Shown piece after piece: positions 21,277 to 29,646 of a stretch of 64,000 bases of DNA (positions are counted from its first letter, which is position 1; each line of letters opens with the position of its first letter). A program made the translations under genes and the position numbers. This stretch comes from Moritella sp. Urea-trap-13 (GTDB lineage: Bacteria > Pseudomonadota > Gammaproteobacteria > Enterobacterales > Moritellaceae): the NCBI RefSeq assembly GCF_002836355.1, contig NZ_PJCA01000030.1, positions 62,001 to 126,000 of the forward strand, read 5' to 3'. The notes below the pieces were generated by a model. The model was not told the origin of the DNA. It did no database searches and saw only the letters and a list, made by a program, of their open reading frames with translations.

Positions 21277-22578
21277 TTACTTTGACGAACCTGTACATTT
21301 GCCAGTCGTCACGTTAAAGCTACCGCAAGATAATGGCGCTAACCAACTTGAATACAGTGGTTTAGAACTTGGTAGATAATCAGACCAAGCATCACCTGCA
21401 ACAACGCCTGTGGTTTCCCACACGGTTTCAAACTGACCATCAGCTTGAATTTCACCGAGTAATACCGGCTTGGTAATGTGGTGATTTGGCATCATCGTCG
21501 CGTAACCACCTGTTAAATTAGGCACAGTTACGCCAATAATGGCATCCTGAACAGCACTCGCATCTGTGGTACCGGCTTTTTCAACCGCTTTCGCCCACAT
21601 CTGAAAGCCGATATAGCTGGCTTCCATTGGGTCATTGGTTACTCGATTTTCATCCTTGGTAAATTTCTGCCATTTCTCAATAAACTCATCATTGGCTTGA
21701 GTTTCAACACTCATGAAATAATTCCATGCCGCTAAGTGACCCACCAACGCCGAGGTATCCATCCCCGATAACTCTTCTTCCCCCACAGAGAAGGCCACCA
21801 CCGGAATATCTTCAGCAGACACACCTTGCGAGCCTAACTCTTTATAGAAGGGAACATTAGCATCACCATTAATGGTCGAAACAACCGCAGTTTTCTTGCC
21901 TTTTGAGCCGAATTTTTTAATATCAGCAACAATAGACTGCCAATCAGAATGACCAAATGGGGTGTAGTTCACCATTATGTCGCTATCAGCTACGCCTTTA
22001 GACTTAAGGTATGCCGCTAAGATCTTATTCGTCGTGCGTGGATAAACATAATCCGTACCAGCTAAGACCCAACGTTTTACATCCATATCATTCATCAGGT
22101 AATCAACAGCCGGGATCGCTTGTTGGTTCGGCGCTGCACCAGTGTAAAATACGTTTTTCGATGACTCTTCACCTTCATACTGCACAGGGTAAAATAACAA
22201 ACCATCGAGTTCTTCAAACACAGGTAACATCGATTTACGTGATACTGATGTCCAACCACCAAATACCACGTCTACTTTTTCCTTCTCAATCAGTTCTCGG
22301 GCTTTTTCAGCAAACAGTGGCCAGTTTGACGCAGGATCAACCACCACGGCTTCTAGTTTTTTACCTAAAATTCCGCCTTGTTTATTTTGCTCTTCAATCA
22401 TCATTAAAATGGTGTCTTTTAATGTGGTTTCACTGATCGCCATGGTGCCGGAAAGTGAATGTAATACACCGACTTTAATACTGTCTTCTGCTGCAACCAC
22501 ATTAAATGAAGCAGCACTCAGTGATAACGCGATCGTAACTGCAAGATGAGTAAATTTAGCTTTGTTAACTGTAACCAT
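21277..22578 (-). CDS. urtA: Urea ABC transporter substrate-binding protein UrtA
   Basis: A 433-residue periplasmic binding protein with a signal peptide (to about residue 30, ..ASFNVVAAED). The mature protein starts IKVGVLHSLSGTMAISE, a signature of UrtA/AmiC-like amide-binding proteins, and continues GGWTSVSRKSMLPVFE and FYPVQYEGEESS. It captures urea for the UrtBCDE importer. AAGGAAG lies upstream of ATG. It is the first gene of the block, 37 bases downstream of a sigma-54 type promoter. Confidence 0.96.
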   Translation of the reverse strand: MVTVNKAKFTHLAVTIALSLSAASFNVVAAEDSIKVGVLHSLSGTMAISETTLKDTILMMIEEQNKQGGILGKKLEAVVVDPASNWPLFAEKARELIEKEKVDVVFGGWTSVSRKSMLPVFEELDGLLFYPVQYEGEESSKNVFYTGAAPNQQAIPAVDYLMNDMDVKRWVLAGTDYVYPRTTNKILAAYLKSKGVADSDIMVNYTPFGHSDWQSIVADIKKFGSKGKKTAVVSTINGDANVPFYKELGSQGVSAEDIPVVAFSVGEEELSGMDTSALVGHLAAWNYFMSVETQANDEFIEKWQKFTKDENRVTNDPMEASYIGFQMWAKAVEKAGTTDASAVQDAIIGVTVPNLTGGYATMMPNHHITKPVLLGEIQADGQFETVWETTGVVAGDAWSDYLPSSKPLYSSWLAPLSCGSFNVTTGKCTGSSK

Positions 22579-22614
22579 GATTTAACTTCCTTATTATGAA
22601 CCTAACTCTAAATA

Positions 22615-22630
22615 GGCAAATGCTATGCCA
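22615..22630 (-). promoter_or_regulatory. Sigma-54 (-24/-12) promoter of the urea block
   Basis: On the minus strand the sequence reads TGGCAT-AGCAT-TTGCC. It has the invariant GG and GC doublets with exactly ten bases between them and is close to the sigma-54 consensus TGGCAC-N5-TTGCA. The predicted start would be about 25 bases before urtA. This implies RpoN- and enhancer-dependent (probably NtrC) control of urea uptake and urease. Confidence 0.75.
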
Positions 22631-22734
22631 AATAATATTCAGATAGCTATGAAAAAAGGAAATAAAGTTTTAAAACATAGACTTAAAATTGACTTTGAAG
22701 TTATAAAATAAAATCACTATCAAGAGTATGTTTA

Positions 22735-22749
22735 TTGTTGGTGCAACAA
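22735..22749. promoter_or_regulatory. Inverted repeat, possible enhancer site upstream of urtA
   Basis: TTGTTG-GTG-CAACAA, a perfect 15-base inverted repeat about 105 bases upstream of the -24 element, at a distance fitting an enhancer-binding site. It contains one NtrC-like half site (TTGGTGCA), but the second canonical half is not in place. Assignment to NtrC is therefore weak. Confidence 0.3.
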
Positions 22750-22839
22750 ACAATCCAGCTGCACTACTTAAGGGATAATTAAATATCGGCTAATCGCAAT
22801 ATTGCGACTAGCACTTTAGAACAAATAAAAATACAATAG

Positions 22840-22948
22840 GCGCTCACTCATCGGGGTGCTACCAGGCTTTTTATTACAGAGTCACAGTGGCTGAGATAAC
22901 ACCCGTAATTACTTGAACCAGATAATGCTGGCATAGGAATGAGATTCG
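22840..22948 (+). ncRNA. TPP riboswitch (THI element)
   Basis: The conserved THI-box landmarks occur in order: TCGGGGTGCT (22851-22860), GGCTGAGATAACACCC (22889-22904), then GAACCAGATAATGCTGGCAT (22915-22934) followed by AGGAATGAGA. The ends can pair as P1. It senses thiamine pyrophosphate and lies about 95 bases upstream of thiB, so it should switch off the thiamine importer when TPP is plentiful. I see no strong intrinsic terminator after it, so translational control is possible. Confidence 0.93.
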
Positions 22949-23041
22949 ACAGACTGGTTCATATCAGCGTTAAGAATTAATACGCAGATAAGTACGCATT
23001 ACCGAGTCATAAGTTCTATGCTTCACATTCTAGGAGAACAC

Positions 23042-24049
23042 GTGAAGCACACGATCAAAAAACTAGCACTTTGCACAACCCTACTATTACCTTCGCTATC
23101 AGTAGCTAACGCTGCCGAAAAACCAGTATTGAATGTCTATACCTACGATTCATTTGCATCTGATTGGGGCCCTGGTCCAAAAGTCAAAACCGCATTTGAA
23201 GCGGATTGTAATTGCACCCTGAACTTAGTCGCTTTAGAAGATGGCGTGAGCATTCTTAATCGTGTGAAACTTGAAGGTAAATACACTAAGGCTGACGTAC
23301 TATTAGGCCTAGACAACAACTTGATGGCTGAAGCGGTAAAAACCAACCTGCTAGCACCACACCAACAAGATACCAGCAAATTATCTCTGCCAAACGCTTG
23401 GACTAACGAATACTTCATTCCATTTGATTACGGTCATTTTGCCTTTATCTACGACAGTGAAAAACTCGCTAATCCACCAAAGAGTTTAGCGGAACTGATC
23501 GAACGTAAAGATCTGAGCATCATCTATCAAGATCCACGCACCAGCACACCTGGCCTAGGCTTCATGCTATGGGTTAAAGCAGTTTATGGCGATCAAGCAC
23601 CACAAGCATGGCAACAGATAGCAGACAAAACCGTGACTATTACTAAAGGCTGGAGCCAAGCTTACGGTATGTTCTTAAAAGGCGAATCAGATATGGTATT
23701 AAGCTATACCACATCACCGGCTTACCACATGATTGCAGAAAGCGAATTTAAATATAAAGCGGTTGAATTCACTGAAGGCCATTATCAACAAACCGAAGTT
23801 GTGGCGCGTTTGAAAGATGCGGCAAACCCTGAATTAGCCGATCAATTCATGGCATTTGTGCTTAGCCCAGCGTTCCAAGACGTGATCGCAACAGGTAACT
23901 GGATGCTACCAGCAAAACAAGCATCTGCACTGCCAAGCGAATTCGAACAACTGATTAGCCCAGCTAAAACTATCGAATTCACGCCTGAAGAAGTAGCACA
24001 ATCACGTAAATCTTGGGTGAAGGAATGGCGTAACGCTGTTACTCAGTAA
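23042..24049 (+). CDS. thiB: Thiamine/TPP ABC transporter substrate-binding protein
   Basis: A 335-residue periplasmic protein that binds thiamine and its phosphates (also called TbpA). The signal peptide runs to ..SLSVANA, and the mature chain starts EKPVLNVYTYDSFASDWGPG, the TbpA signature. The two cysteines in ADCNCTL match the family. I chose the GTG start at 23042 because AGGAG lies five bases upstream, inside the longer frame from 23018. It is the first gene of thiBPQ and is controlled by the TPP riboswitch. Confidence 0.95.
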   Translation: MKHTIKKLALCTTLLLPSLSVANAAEKPVLNVYTYDSFASDWGPGPKVKTAFEADCNCTLNLVALEDGVSILNRVKLEGKYTKADVLLGLDNNLMAEAVKTNLLAPHQQDTSKLSLPNAWTNEYFIPFDYGHFAFIYDSEKLANPPKSLAELIERKDLSIIYQDPRTSTPGLGFMLWVKAVYGDQAPQAWQQIADKTVTITKGWSQAYGMFLKGESDMVLSYTTSPAYHMIAESEFKYKAVEFTEGHYQQTEVVARLKDAANPELADQFMAFVLSPAFQDVIATGNWMLPAKQASALPSEFEQLISPAKTIEFTPEEVAQSRKSWVKEWRNAVTQ

Positions 24050-24083
24050 TTAGTCCATTATGAGTAAATAATTAATCAAAATT

Positions 24084-25688
24084 ATGATCGCGAATTCGCA
24101 TAAATACTGGTGGTGTAGCGCTTTGCTCGCCATCAGCATCATTTTACTTCTGGTAGGCGGTAGTTTTACTGCCCTGCTTAATTTTTCACAAGCCGAGTTA
24201 GACTTTAGCAGTGTGCTTGCTGACTCCTACACCCAACATGTCATTACCTTTAGTTTTTACCAAGCAGCCTTATCTACGGGCTTAAGTATTGGTTTGGCGA
24301 TCCCACTGGCACGGGCTTTTTCACGCCGAGAATTTGTTGGTAAGCAATTAATCATCAAACTATTTAACTTATCGTTAGTACTGCCCATCATCATTGCCAT
24401 CTTTGGTATTGTCGCCGTGCACGGTAAAAATGGCTGGGTGAACCAAATTTTAGCTTTATTTCATATCGAAACAGGTCATTATATTTATGGCTTAACTGGT
24501 ATTCTACTGGCGCATTTATTTTTCAATGTGCCGTTAGCTACGCGTATTTTACTACAAACCCTCGACTCTATTCCCAGTGAATCGTGGCGCTTGGCTAGTC
24601 AGCTAAACATGCAATCTCGACACATTTTCATCACCTTAGAATGGCCGAAGATAAAGCAGCAATTACCCTCGTTAATCAGCCTTATTTTCATGCTGTGCTT
24701 TACCAGTTTCGCGATTGTCATGTCGCTCGGTGGTGGGCCTGATTACGCCACCCTTGAAGTGGCTATCTATCAAGCTCTCAAGTTTGAATTTGATATTGAG
24801 CAAGCAGTGGCGTTAGCGATTATCCAAGTGGCGATCACCGTGGCCTTAATGTTGTTTAGCGCGATATTTCTAAAGTCACAACCTATGTCAGCGCCATCAG
24901 GCAATTACTTCCGTCGCCCTGACTGTCATAGCCTCAGCAGTAAGCTCAGCGATGGACTTAGCTTTATTGTGGCCAGTTGTTTGTTAGCGCCGCCAATGCT
25001 GGCAATTTTAAGCAGTGGTATCAATAGCAATACCCTCAGCGTGCTTAGCCAGCCAATGTTATGGCAAGCAACGGGCATATCATTACAAATAGCCCTGAGC
25101 TCGGGTTTATTAAGTTTATTGCTCGCCTGCGCTATCTTGTTCTCGACCCGTATATTGAAAGTACGCTTTAAATTAATGACGTTAGCCTATGGTATCGAAA
25201 ATATTGGCGCGATTATTTTAGTGGTTCCCGCGCTGGTTCTGGGCACTGGTTTATTCTTATTATTACGTCCCTATGTCGATGTCTTTAGTATCGCTGCTTG
25301 GTTAGTTATTCTGGTCAATGCGTTAATGGCATTACCTTACTTACTGCGCGTATTGAACCAACCGATCCAAGATAGTTTCGCCTCATACGACAAACTCGCC
25401 ATCAGCTTAGGTTTATCACGTCTGCAACGCCTGCGGATTATCGAATGGCCATTATTACGTAAACCGATTGCGATGGGATTAGGGCTAGCGTGTGTGTTAT
25501 CTCTGGGAGATTTAAGTGTCATTGCGTTATTTGGTAGCCAAGATATGCAAACCTTACCCTTGGTGCTCTATCGTCAGCTCGGCAGCTATCAACTTGATGC
25601 AGCTGCGGTAACGGCAATCTTCTTATTAACGCTTTGCGGTGTTATTTTCTATTTGTTCGAACGAATTATTGGAGGCAAAAATGCCTAA
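24084..25688 (+). CDS. thiP: Thiamine/TPP ABC transporter permease
   Basis: A 534-residue membrane protein made of two fused permease halves, about twelve helices in all. Each half carries an EAA-like coupling loop (about SWRLASQLNMQSRH and DKLAISLGLSRLQRLR). Length and duplicated layout fit ThiP (about 536). It sits 34 bases after thiB, and its last eight bases overlap thiQ, indicating coupled translation. Confidence 0.94.
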   Translation: MIANSHKYWWCSALLAISIILLLVGGSFTALLNFSQAELDFSSVLADSYTQHVITFSFYQAALSTGLSIGLAIPLARAFSRREFVGKQLIIKLFNLSLVLPIIIAIFGIVAVHGKNGWVNQILALFHIETGHYIYGLTGILLAHLFFNVPLATRILLQTLDSIPSESWRLASQLNMQSRHIFITLEWPKIKQQLPSLISLIFMLCFTSFAIVMSLGGGPDYATLEVAIYQALKFEFDIEQAVALAIIQVAITVALMLFSAIFLKSQPMSAPSGNYFRRPDCHSLSSKLSDGLSFIVASCLLAPPMLAILSSGINSNTLSVLSQPMLWQATGISLQIALSSGLLSLLLACAILFSTRILKVRFKLMTLAYGIENIGAIILVVPALVLGTGLFLLLRPYVDVFSIAAWLVILVNALMALPYLLRVLNQPIQDSFASYDKLAISLGLSRLQRLRIIEWPLLRKPIAMGLGLACVLSLGDLSVIALFGSQDMQTLPLVLYRQLGSYQLDAAAVTAIFLLTLCGVIFYLFERIIGGKNA

Positions 25689-26478
25689 TGCCACCAGCTT
25701 AAAAAGTGCGATTCCTCTAAGCGATGCCAACACGAGTCCGAGCAGTAATGTCAGCGCATTATTACCGGTAGATAGTGTTTTATTGCAAGTAGACAATGTA
25801 ACCTTCGCTTATGAACAAATGCAGATGCAGTTTACTCTCGAGGTTAATCGTGGTGAAACCTTAGCTATTCTCGGCGCCAGTGGTTCGGGTAAATCGACCT
25901 TGCTAAACTTGATTGCTGGTTTTAATCAACCACTGTCTGGTGATATTCGTTTTCAAACCGACTCGATCATCAGACAAGCACCCGCGCAGCGCCCAATCAC
26001 CACGCTATTTCAAGAGCATAACCTGTTTAATCATTTAACGGTGAAGCAGAATATTGCCATTGGTTTAGCACCGAGTATGAAACTTGATACAAACCAACAA
26101 GCTGCACTTGAGAAAGCGGCGCAACAAGTCGATATCACCGAATTACTCAACCGCCTTCCCGGTGACTTGAGTGGTGGCCAGCGTCAACGCGTTGGCATTG
26201 CCCGCTGTCTCGCTCGTAAACAACCTTTGTTATTACTCGATGAACCGTTTAGCGCCCTCGACCCAGCCTTACGTCAAGAGATGTTACGTTTGATCGCCAA
26301 GCTAAATAAAGAACATGGCATTACGGTGTTAATGGTCACTCATAATCCCGATGATGCCTTACAGATAGCCGATAATATTGCCTTTGTAGAGGATGGTAAA
26401 ATTGCACTACATGCACCTACCGCTATTTTGACGGATAATAATGCACCAGACATGTTGAAACGTTACTTAGGCAAGTAA
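25681..26478 (+). CDS. thiQ: Thiamine/TPP ABC transporter ATP-binding protein
   Basis: A 265-residue ATPase. Walker A is GASGSGKSTLLN, the signature is LSGGQRQRVGIARCL, and Walker B is LLLLDEPFSALDP. It is about 30 residues longer at the N-terminus than usual (a serine-rich leader before LLQVDNVTFAYE). The start at 25681 has GGAGG upstream; the longer frame from 25639 would run far into thiP without a ribosome site. It is the last gene of the thiamine importer operon. Confidence 0.94.
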   Translation: MPNATSLKSAIPLSDANTSPSSNVSALLPVDSVLLQVDNVTFAYEQMQMQFTLEVNRGETLAILGASGSGKSTLLNLIAGFNQPLSGDIRFQTDSIIRQAPAQRPITTLFQEHNLFNHLTVKQNIAIGLAPSMKLDTNQQAALEKAAQQVDITELLNRLPGDLSGGQRQRVGIARCLARKQPLLLLDEPFSALDPALRQEMLRLIAKLNKEHGITVLMVTHNPDDALQIADNIAFVEDGKIALHAPTAILTDNNAPDMLKRYLGK

Positions 26479-26659
26479 CCATAGTTGGCTATCGGTAATA
26501 TTACCTAGCTAACAGTTAGGCATTAAAGTAAAAATTAAGAACTAAGGGGAGAGCTATAGTAGGCTTATAGAGACGTGAAATAAAGGGAAGTAAAACGAGA
26601 TGATACGAGCCTATATACACTATATAGACTCGCCGCATGTGAGCTTTTAATTACGATTA

Positions 26660-27010
26660 TTACTTATGCTTTTTCTTCGGTTGTTGACTAAAGAAATAGG
26701 CAACATCAATCATGTCTTGCCCAGATAAATACGCTACTTCGCCTTCCATAAACGGGCTCTTACGTAAATCCAATTTGAAATTATTTAATTGGCGAACGAT
26801 GTATTTGTATTTTTGCCCTTCCAGATACGGAAAGTAATTAAATTCTTCTAATCGGCTTTCATTATGGCAAGCTAAACAACGCTCAGAAAGCTGCTTACCA
26901 TTAGCAAAATTAGGTTTAACAACATCTGTATCAGTTGCGATTACCGTGGCAGAAGCAAACATTAAGGCAGTAGCGAATACTATTTTTTTTATCATGTTAG
27001 AAATACTCAC
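26660..27010 (-). CDS. Monoheme c-type cytochrome (c553-like)
   Basis: About 116 residues with a signal peptide (KKIVFATALMFASATVIA) and one heme site CLACH. A later methionine in KSPFMEGEVAYLSGQDM may be the axial ligand, as in class I cytochromes. The basic tail is KKKHK. I use the GTG at 27008-27010, one base after the previous stop and nine bases after GAGG; ATG at 26993-26995 is the alternative and the TTG at 27038 is unlikely. It is the last gene of the sulfite dehydrogenase operon and likely carries electrons from it. Confidence 0.85.
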   Translation of the reverse strand: MSISNMIKKIVFATALMFASATVIATDTDVVKPNFANGKQLSERCLACHNESRLEEFNYFPYLEGQKYKYIVRQLNNFKLDLRKSPFMEGEVAYLSGQDMIDVAYFFSQQPKKKHK

Positions 27011-27011
27011 T

Positions 27012-27380
27012 CTATTTTGCCTCAGGCGGCATATCGTCAACCGCTAACGGTAGCCGTCTAAATGTGGTTAAGTCGATTTTTTGCTGGTTATAATTCGTCG
27101 ACAAATAATCTAGAACAGGTTCCCAAGTATCACTCAGATCCCACAAACCTTGGCTATCGACCATCCACTCCAGTGTCTCACGCCAGTCATCTTTATTGCC
27201 GCGGTTTTGAGGAATAATTAAACTAGTGTGGCAAGCGTTACATTGCTTATTAACCAGTTCCCAGCCTGGCGCCATGATCAAACCCGATTTTTTATCGACT
27301 AAATAACTTTCAACCTTTGCAGTAGCTGTGGTGCTGATACCAAGCAAAAGTACCAATATTAAATAGCGGAGTTTATTCAT
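27012..27380 (-). CDS. Monoheme c-type cytochrome, SorB-like position
   Basis: About 122 residues with a signal peptide (MNKLRYLILVLLLGISTTATA) and one heme site CNACH. It is followed by a tryptophan-rich region (KDDWRETLEWMVDSQGLWDL) typical of sulfite dehydrogenase cytochrome subunits. The start at 27378-27380 overlaps the stop of the molybdenum subunit gene (ATGA), so the two are translated together. The close coupling suggests this is the direct heme partner of the catalytic subunit, like SorB. That is inference from context. Confidence 0.85.
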   Translation of the reverse strand: MNKLRYLILVLLLGISTTATAKVESYLVDKKSGLIMAPGWELVNKQCNACHTSLIIPQNRGNKDDWRETLEWMVDSQGLWDLSDTWEPVLDYLSTNYNQQKIDLTTFRRLPLAVDDMPPEAK

Positions 27381-28600
27381 TTTTGCACCCGCACCGCAAT
27401 ACGATGACAACCATTAAACATGTAACCCTTTGGATTCCACTGCGGTTGCACAACAGGTTGTGACGTACCTTCACTGTCTGTCGCTTTTGACCATATTTCG
27501 TAATAACCATGTTGCGGTAAATTAAGCTCGATAGACCAATCTTGCCATGCCATTTGGTTCGGCTGCTTTTTCAAATTAGCTAGGTGCCAAGTCGCGCCAT
27601 AGTCATAGCTGACTTCCATCTTTACCACTTCCAGCGGGCCAGCCCACGCATGTCCACGTACTTCTGTTTTTTCGCCTAGCTTCAATTCACTGCCAGTTTG
27701 CGGATGCGTAATCAATGATTTAACAATCATATGCTCAATGATATCGAAATCATCGAGTGCTACTTTCTCGCCCGGCGCAACTGGATATTTAGGTACACGG
27801 TAAGCTGGTGAGCCCATTTTAGTACCGTCATGCTCAACATTACGGATACTGATACCCGTTGCTGCTTTTGATGATACAGATGCAGGACGACCACCAAATA
27901 CGATACGCAATGGGTAACCATGTAAGTACGGGATCTCTTCGCCATTCATTGACCATGCGATCAAGGCGTTATCTTCCAATGCGTATTTAATCGGTACACC
28001 ACGAGAGACAGCATCACCTTTACCACTTAGATGGCGATCAACACTATGATGTCCTGTATAAACAGCGTCATCTTTAACGCCACAATCTTTTAATACGTCA
28101 CTTACTAATACACCAGTCCATTCAGAACAATAAACAGCAGCATCACTCCACTGGTTACCTTTGGTTGACGGGTAGAAATTCTTACGACTATTACCACCAC
28201 ACTCTAACGTCAACGCGTAGGTATGCTGTTTAAATTTACTTTTTAGATCTGCAATCGTGTATGTTTTTGGCGTTTCGCATGACTCACCATCGACAGTGAA
28301 TTCCCAAATTTTAGGATCCATCGCTTTAAAGTCTGGCAGTAAACCATTCCAACGAACAAAGGGAACATTAGCAGGTGTAACCGTCGGATCTAACATATGA
28401 TCTGCAACATAAGCATTTAGCGGTGTACTGTTGAGTACCTTGTAATAATCAGGTAAATCAGTCACCGAAGTCCATTTTATCGACTCAACTTCTAATGGCG
28501 AAAGACCTTTCGGTAAGTTGCCTGCAAATACCCAATTAATCGGTAGCATAGCCGTTGCGCCAACAGCAAATGTTCCTTTAATAAAATCTCTACGTTTCAT
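27377..28600 (-). CDS. Periplasmic sulfite dehydrogenase, molybdenum subunit (SoxC/SorA family)
   Basis: A 407-residue sulfite oxidase-family enzyme exported by Tat (MKRRDFIKGTFAVGA). The molybdenum-coordinating cysteine is in TLECGGNSRK, and the Mo-cofactor domain (about 90-290) is followed by the dimerisation domain (about 300-405, VRGHAWAGPLEVVKMEVS). It should oxidise sulfite to sulfate in the periplasm and pass electrons to the cytochromes encoded on both sides. Whether it belongs to the SoxC or the SorA branch needs a tree. No other sox genes are in the window. Confidence 0.9.
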   Translation of the reverse strand: MKRRDFIKGTFAVGATAMLPINWVFAGNLPKGLSPLEVESIKWTSVTDLPDYYKVLNSTPLNAYVADHMLDPTVTPANVPFVRWNGLLPDFKAMDPKIWEFTVDGESCETPKTYTIADLKSKFKQHTYALTLECGGNSRKNFYPSTKGNQWSDAAVYCSEWTGVLVSDVLKDCGVKDDAVYTGHHSVDRHLSGKGDAVSRGVPIKYALEDNALIAWSMNGEEIPYLHGYPLRIVFGGRPASVSSKAATGISIRNVEHDGTKMGSPAYRVPKYPVAPGEKVALDDFDIIEHMIVKSLITHPQTGSELKLGEKTEVRGHAWAGPLEVVKMEVSYDYGATWHLANLKKQPNQMAWQDWSIELNLPQHGYYEIWSKATDSEGTSQPVVQPQWNPKGYMFNGCHRIAVRVQK

Positions 28601-28613
28601 GCTTAATTAAACC

Positions 28614-28925
28614 TTACTGTTCGCTGAAGTATTTGGTGAGTTTGATAATGTCATCATCAGAAAGTAGCTGTACAACCTTGCCCATGGTGATGTCTTGGCG
28701 TTCACCACTTTTAAAAGCTGCCATCTGGTTTCTGAGATAGATTAAACTCTGGCCTTGCAGATCTGGAATGGATTGATAAGGATTAACACCGTTATCACCA
28801 TGGCATGCCATGCACATGTTTTTTAGTTTGTTGTAATCTGCTGAGACTGCCGAAAATGACATAATAGACAGATATAACCCAGTTAAAACATATCGAGAAA
28901 TTTGCTTATTAATCATTTTAGCCAT
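28614..28925 (-). CDS. Monoheme c-type cytochrome (c553-like)
   Basis: A 103-residue secreted class I cytochrome c with a signal segment (YVLTGLYLSIMSFSAVSA), heme site CMACH and likely axial methionine in ITMGKV. The motif PDLQGQ and the C-terminal helix DDDIIKLTKYFSEQ are typical of c553/c4 domains. It is the first gene of the sulfite dehydrogenase operon, 13 bases ahead of the molybdenum subunit gene. It resembles the last cytochrome of the operon more than the middle one. Confidence 0.88.
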   Translation of the reverse strand: MAKMINKQISRYVLTGLYLSIMSFSAVSADYNKLKNMCMACHGDNGVNPYQSIPDLQGQSLIYLRNQMAAFKSGERQDITMGKVVQLLSDDDIIKLTKYFSEQ

Positions 28926-29197
28926 TATTAGATTTCAAAAAAATGAGTCTAACAAGCACCATTTTCAGCTGCAATATAGGGTCGAACCGGAAAACCAATG
29001 ATCAATGTAAGGGTTTGAAATATGGACAGTAGTTTTTATTTACTTAATTAATTTTTATTAACTTAATTGGTATAAATTAACCAACCATAATTTTAGGGGA
29101 AATGCGGAGGTCGCTATAAATCAAGTAAAGGGGGAATAGTGGCTAAAATTTCAATCATAAATAAAAATGATAGCCATACATACTGTAGATAATATAA

Positions 29198-29461
29198 CTA
29201 CGCAAAACCACGGGCTTTAAGCAAAGCCGTTTTAAAATCATCTTCGTGATCTTTGGCTAAACCAGGGATCATTTCGTCTTTCGCACTGTTACGCATTTTT
29301 AAGTGATAAATAAGCGCATCATCACTCAGTTCGGCTAACTCGCCTTCAAATTTCATCTCATCAGCCAAAGTGCTAAGTAACTGCAGCAAATTAGTATCAG
29401 GTTCTTTCTGCCATTCTGGCTGTAATAATTCGATGATTTCATTTAAGCGGTGATATTTCAT
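29198..29461 (-). CDS. yihD: YihD-family (DUF1040) small protein
   Basis: An 87-residue soluble protein matching E. coli YihD along its length: [32 protein letters not shown], then [21 protein letters not shown]. Its function is not established. The ATG at 29459-29461 gives the family N-terminus (MKYHRLNE) and has GAGGAAA upstream, so I do not use the ATG at 29479. It is monocistronic. Confidence 0.92.
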   Translation of the reverse strand: MKYHRLNEIIELLQPEWQKEPDTNLLQLLSTLADEMKFEGELAELSDDALIYHLKMRNSAKDEMIPGLAKDHEDDFKTALLKARGFA

Positions 29462-29554
29462 ATTATTATATTTCCTCATTTAAGCTATGGACATTATACC
29501 TACTACTAGGCACAAGTTAAACAGAATATCCGAAATGCACACAGACTCAGAGCA

Positions 29555-29605
29555 AAAAATCCTCATGTCTTCTTACTAAAATAGTAATAATGACATAGGA
29601 CTTTT
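29555..29605 (-). terminator. Terminator of the metal-uptake locus
   Basis: A two-tier hairpin: an outer stem TCCT-(C)-ATGTC pairs with GACAT-AGGA, and an inner stem TTACTA pairs with TAGTAA. On the minus strand it ends in six Ts. It lies just after the last gene of the metal operon (stop at 29647). Confidence 0.75.
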
Positions 29606-29646
29606 ATTTATAATACCGCCGAATGCTTTACGCATTAAACCACTTG

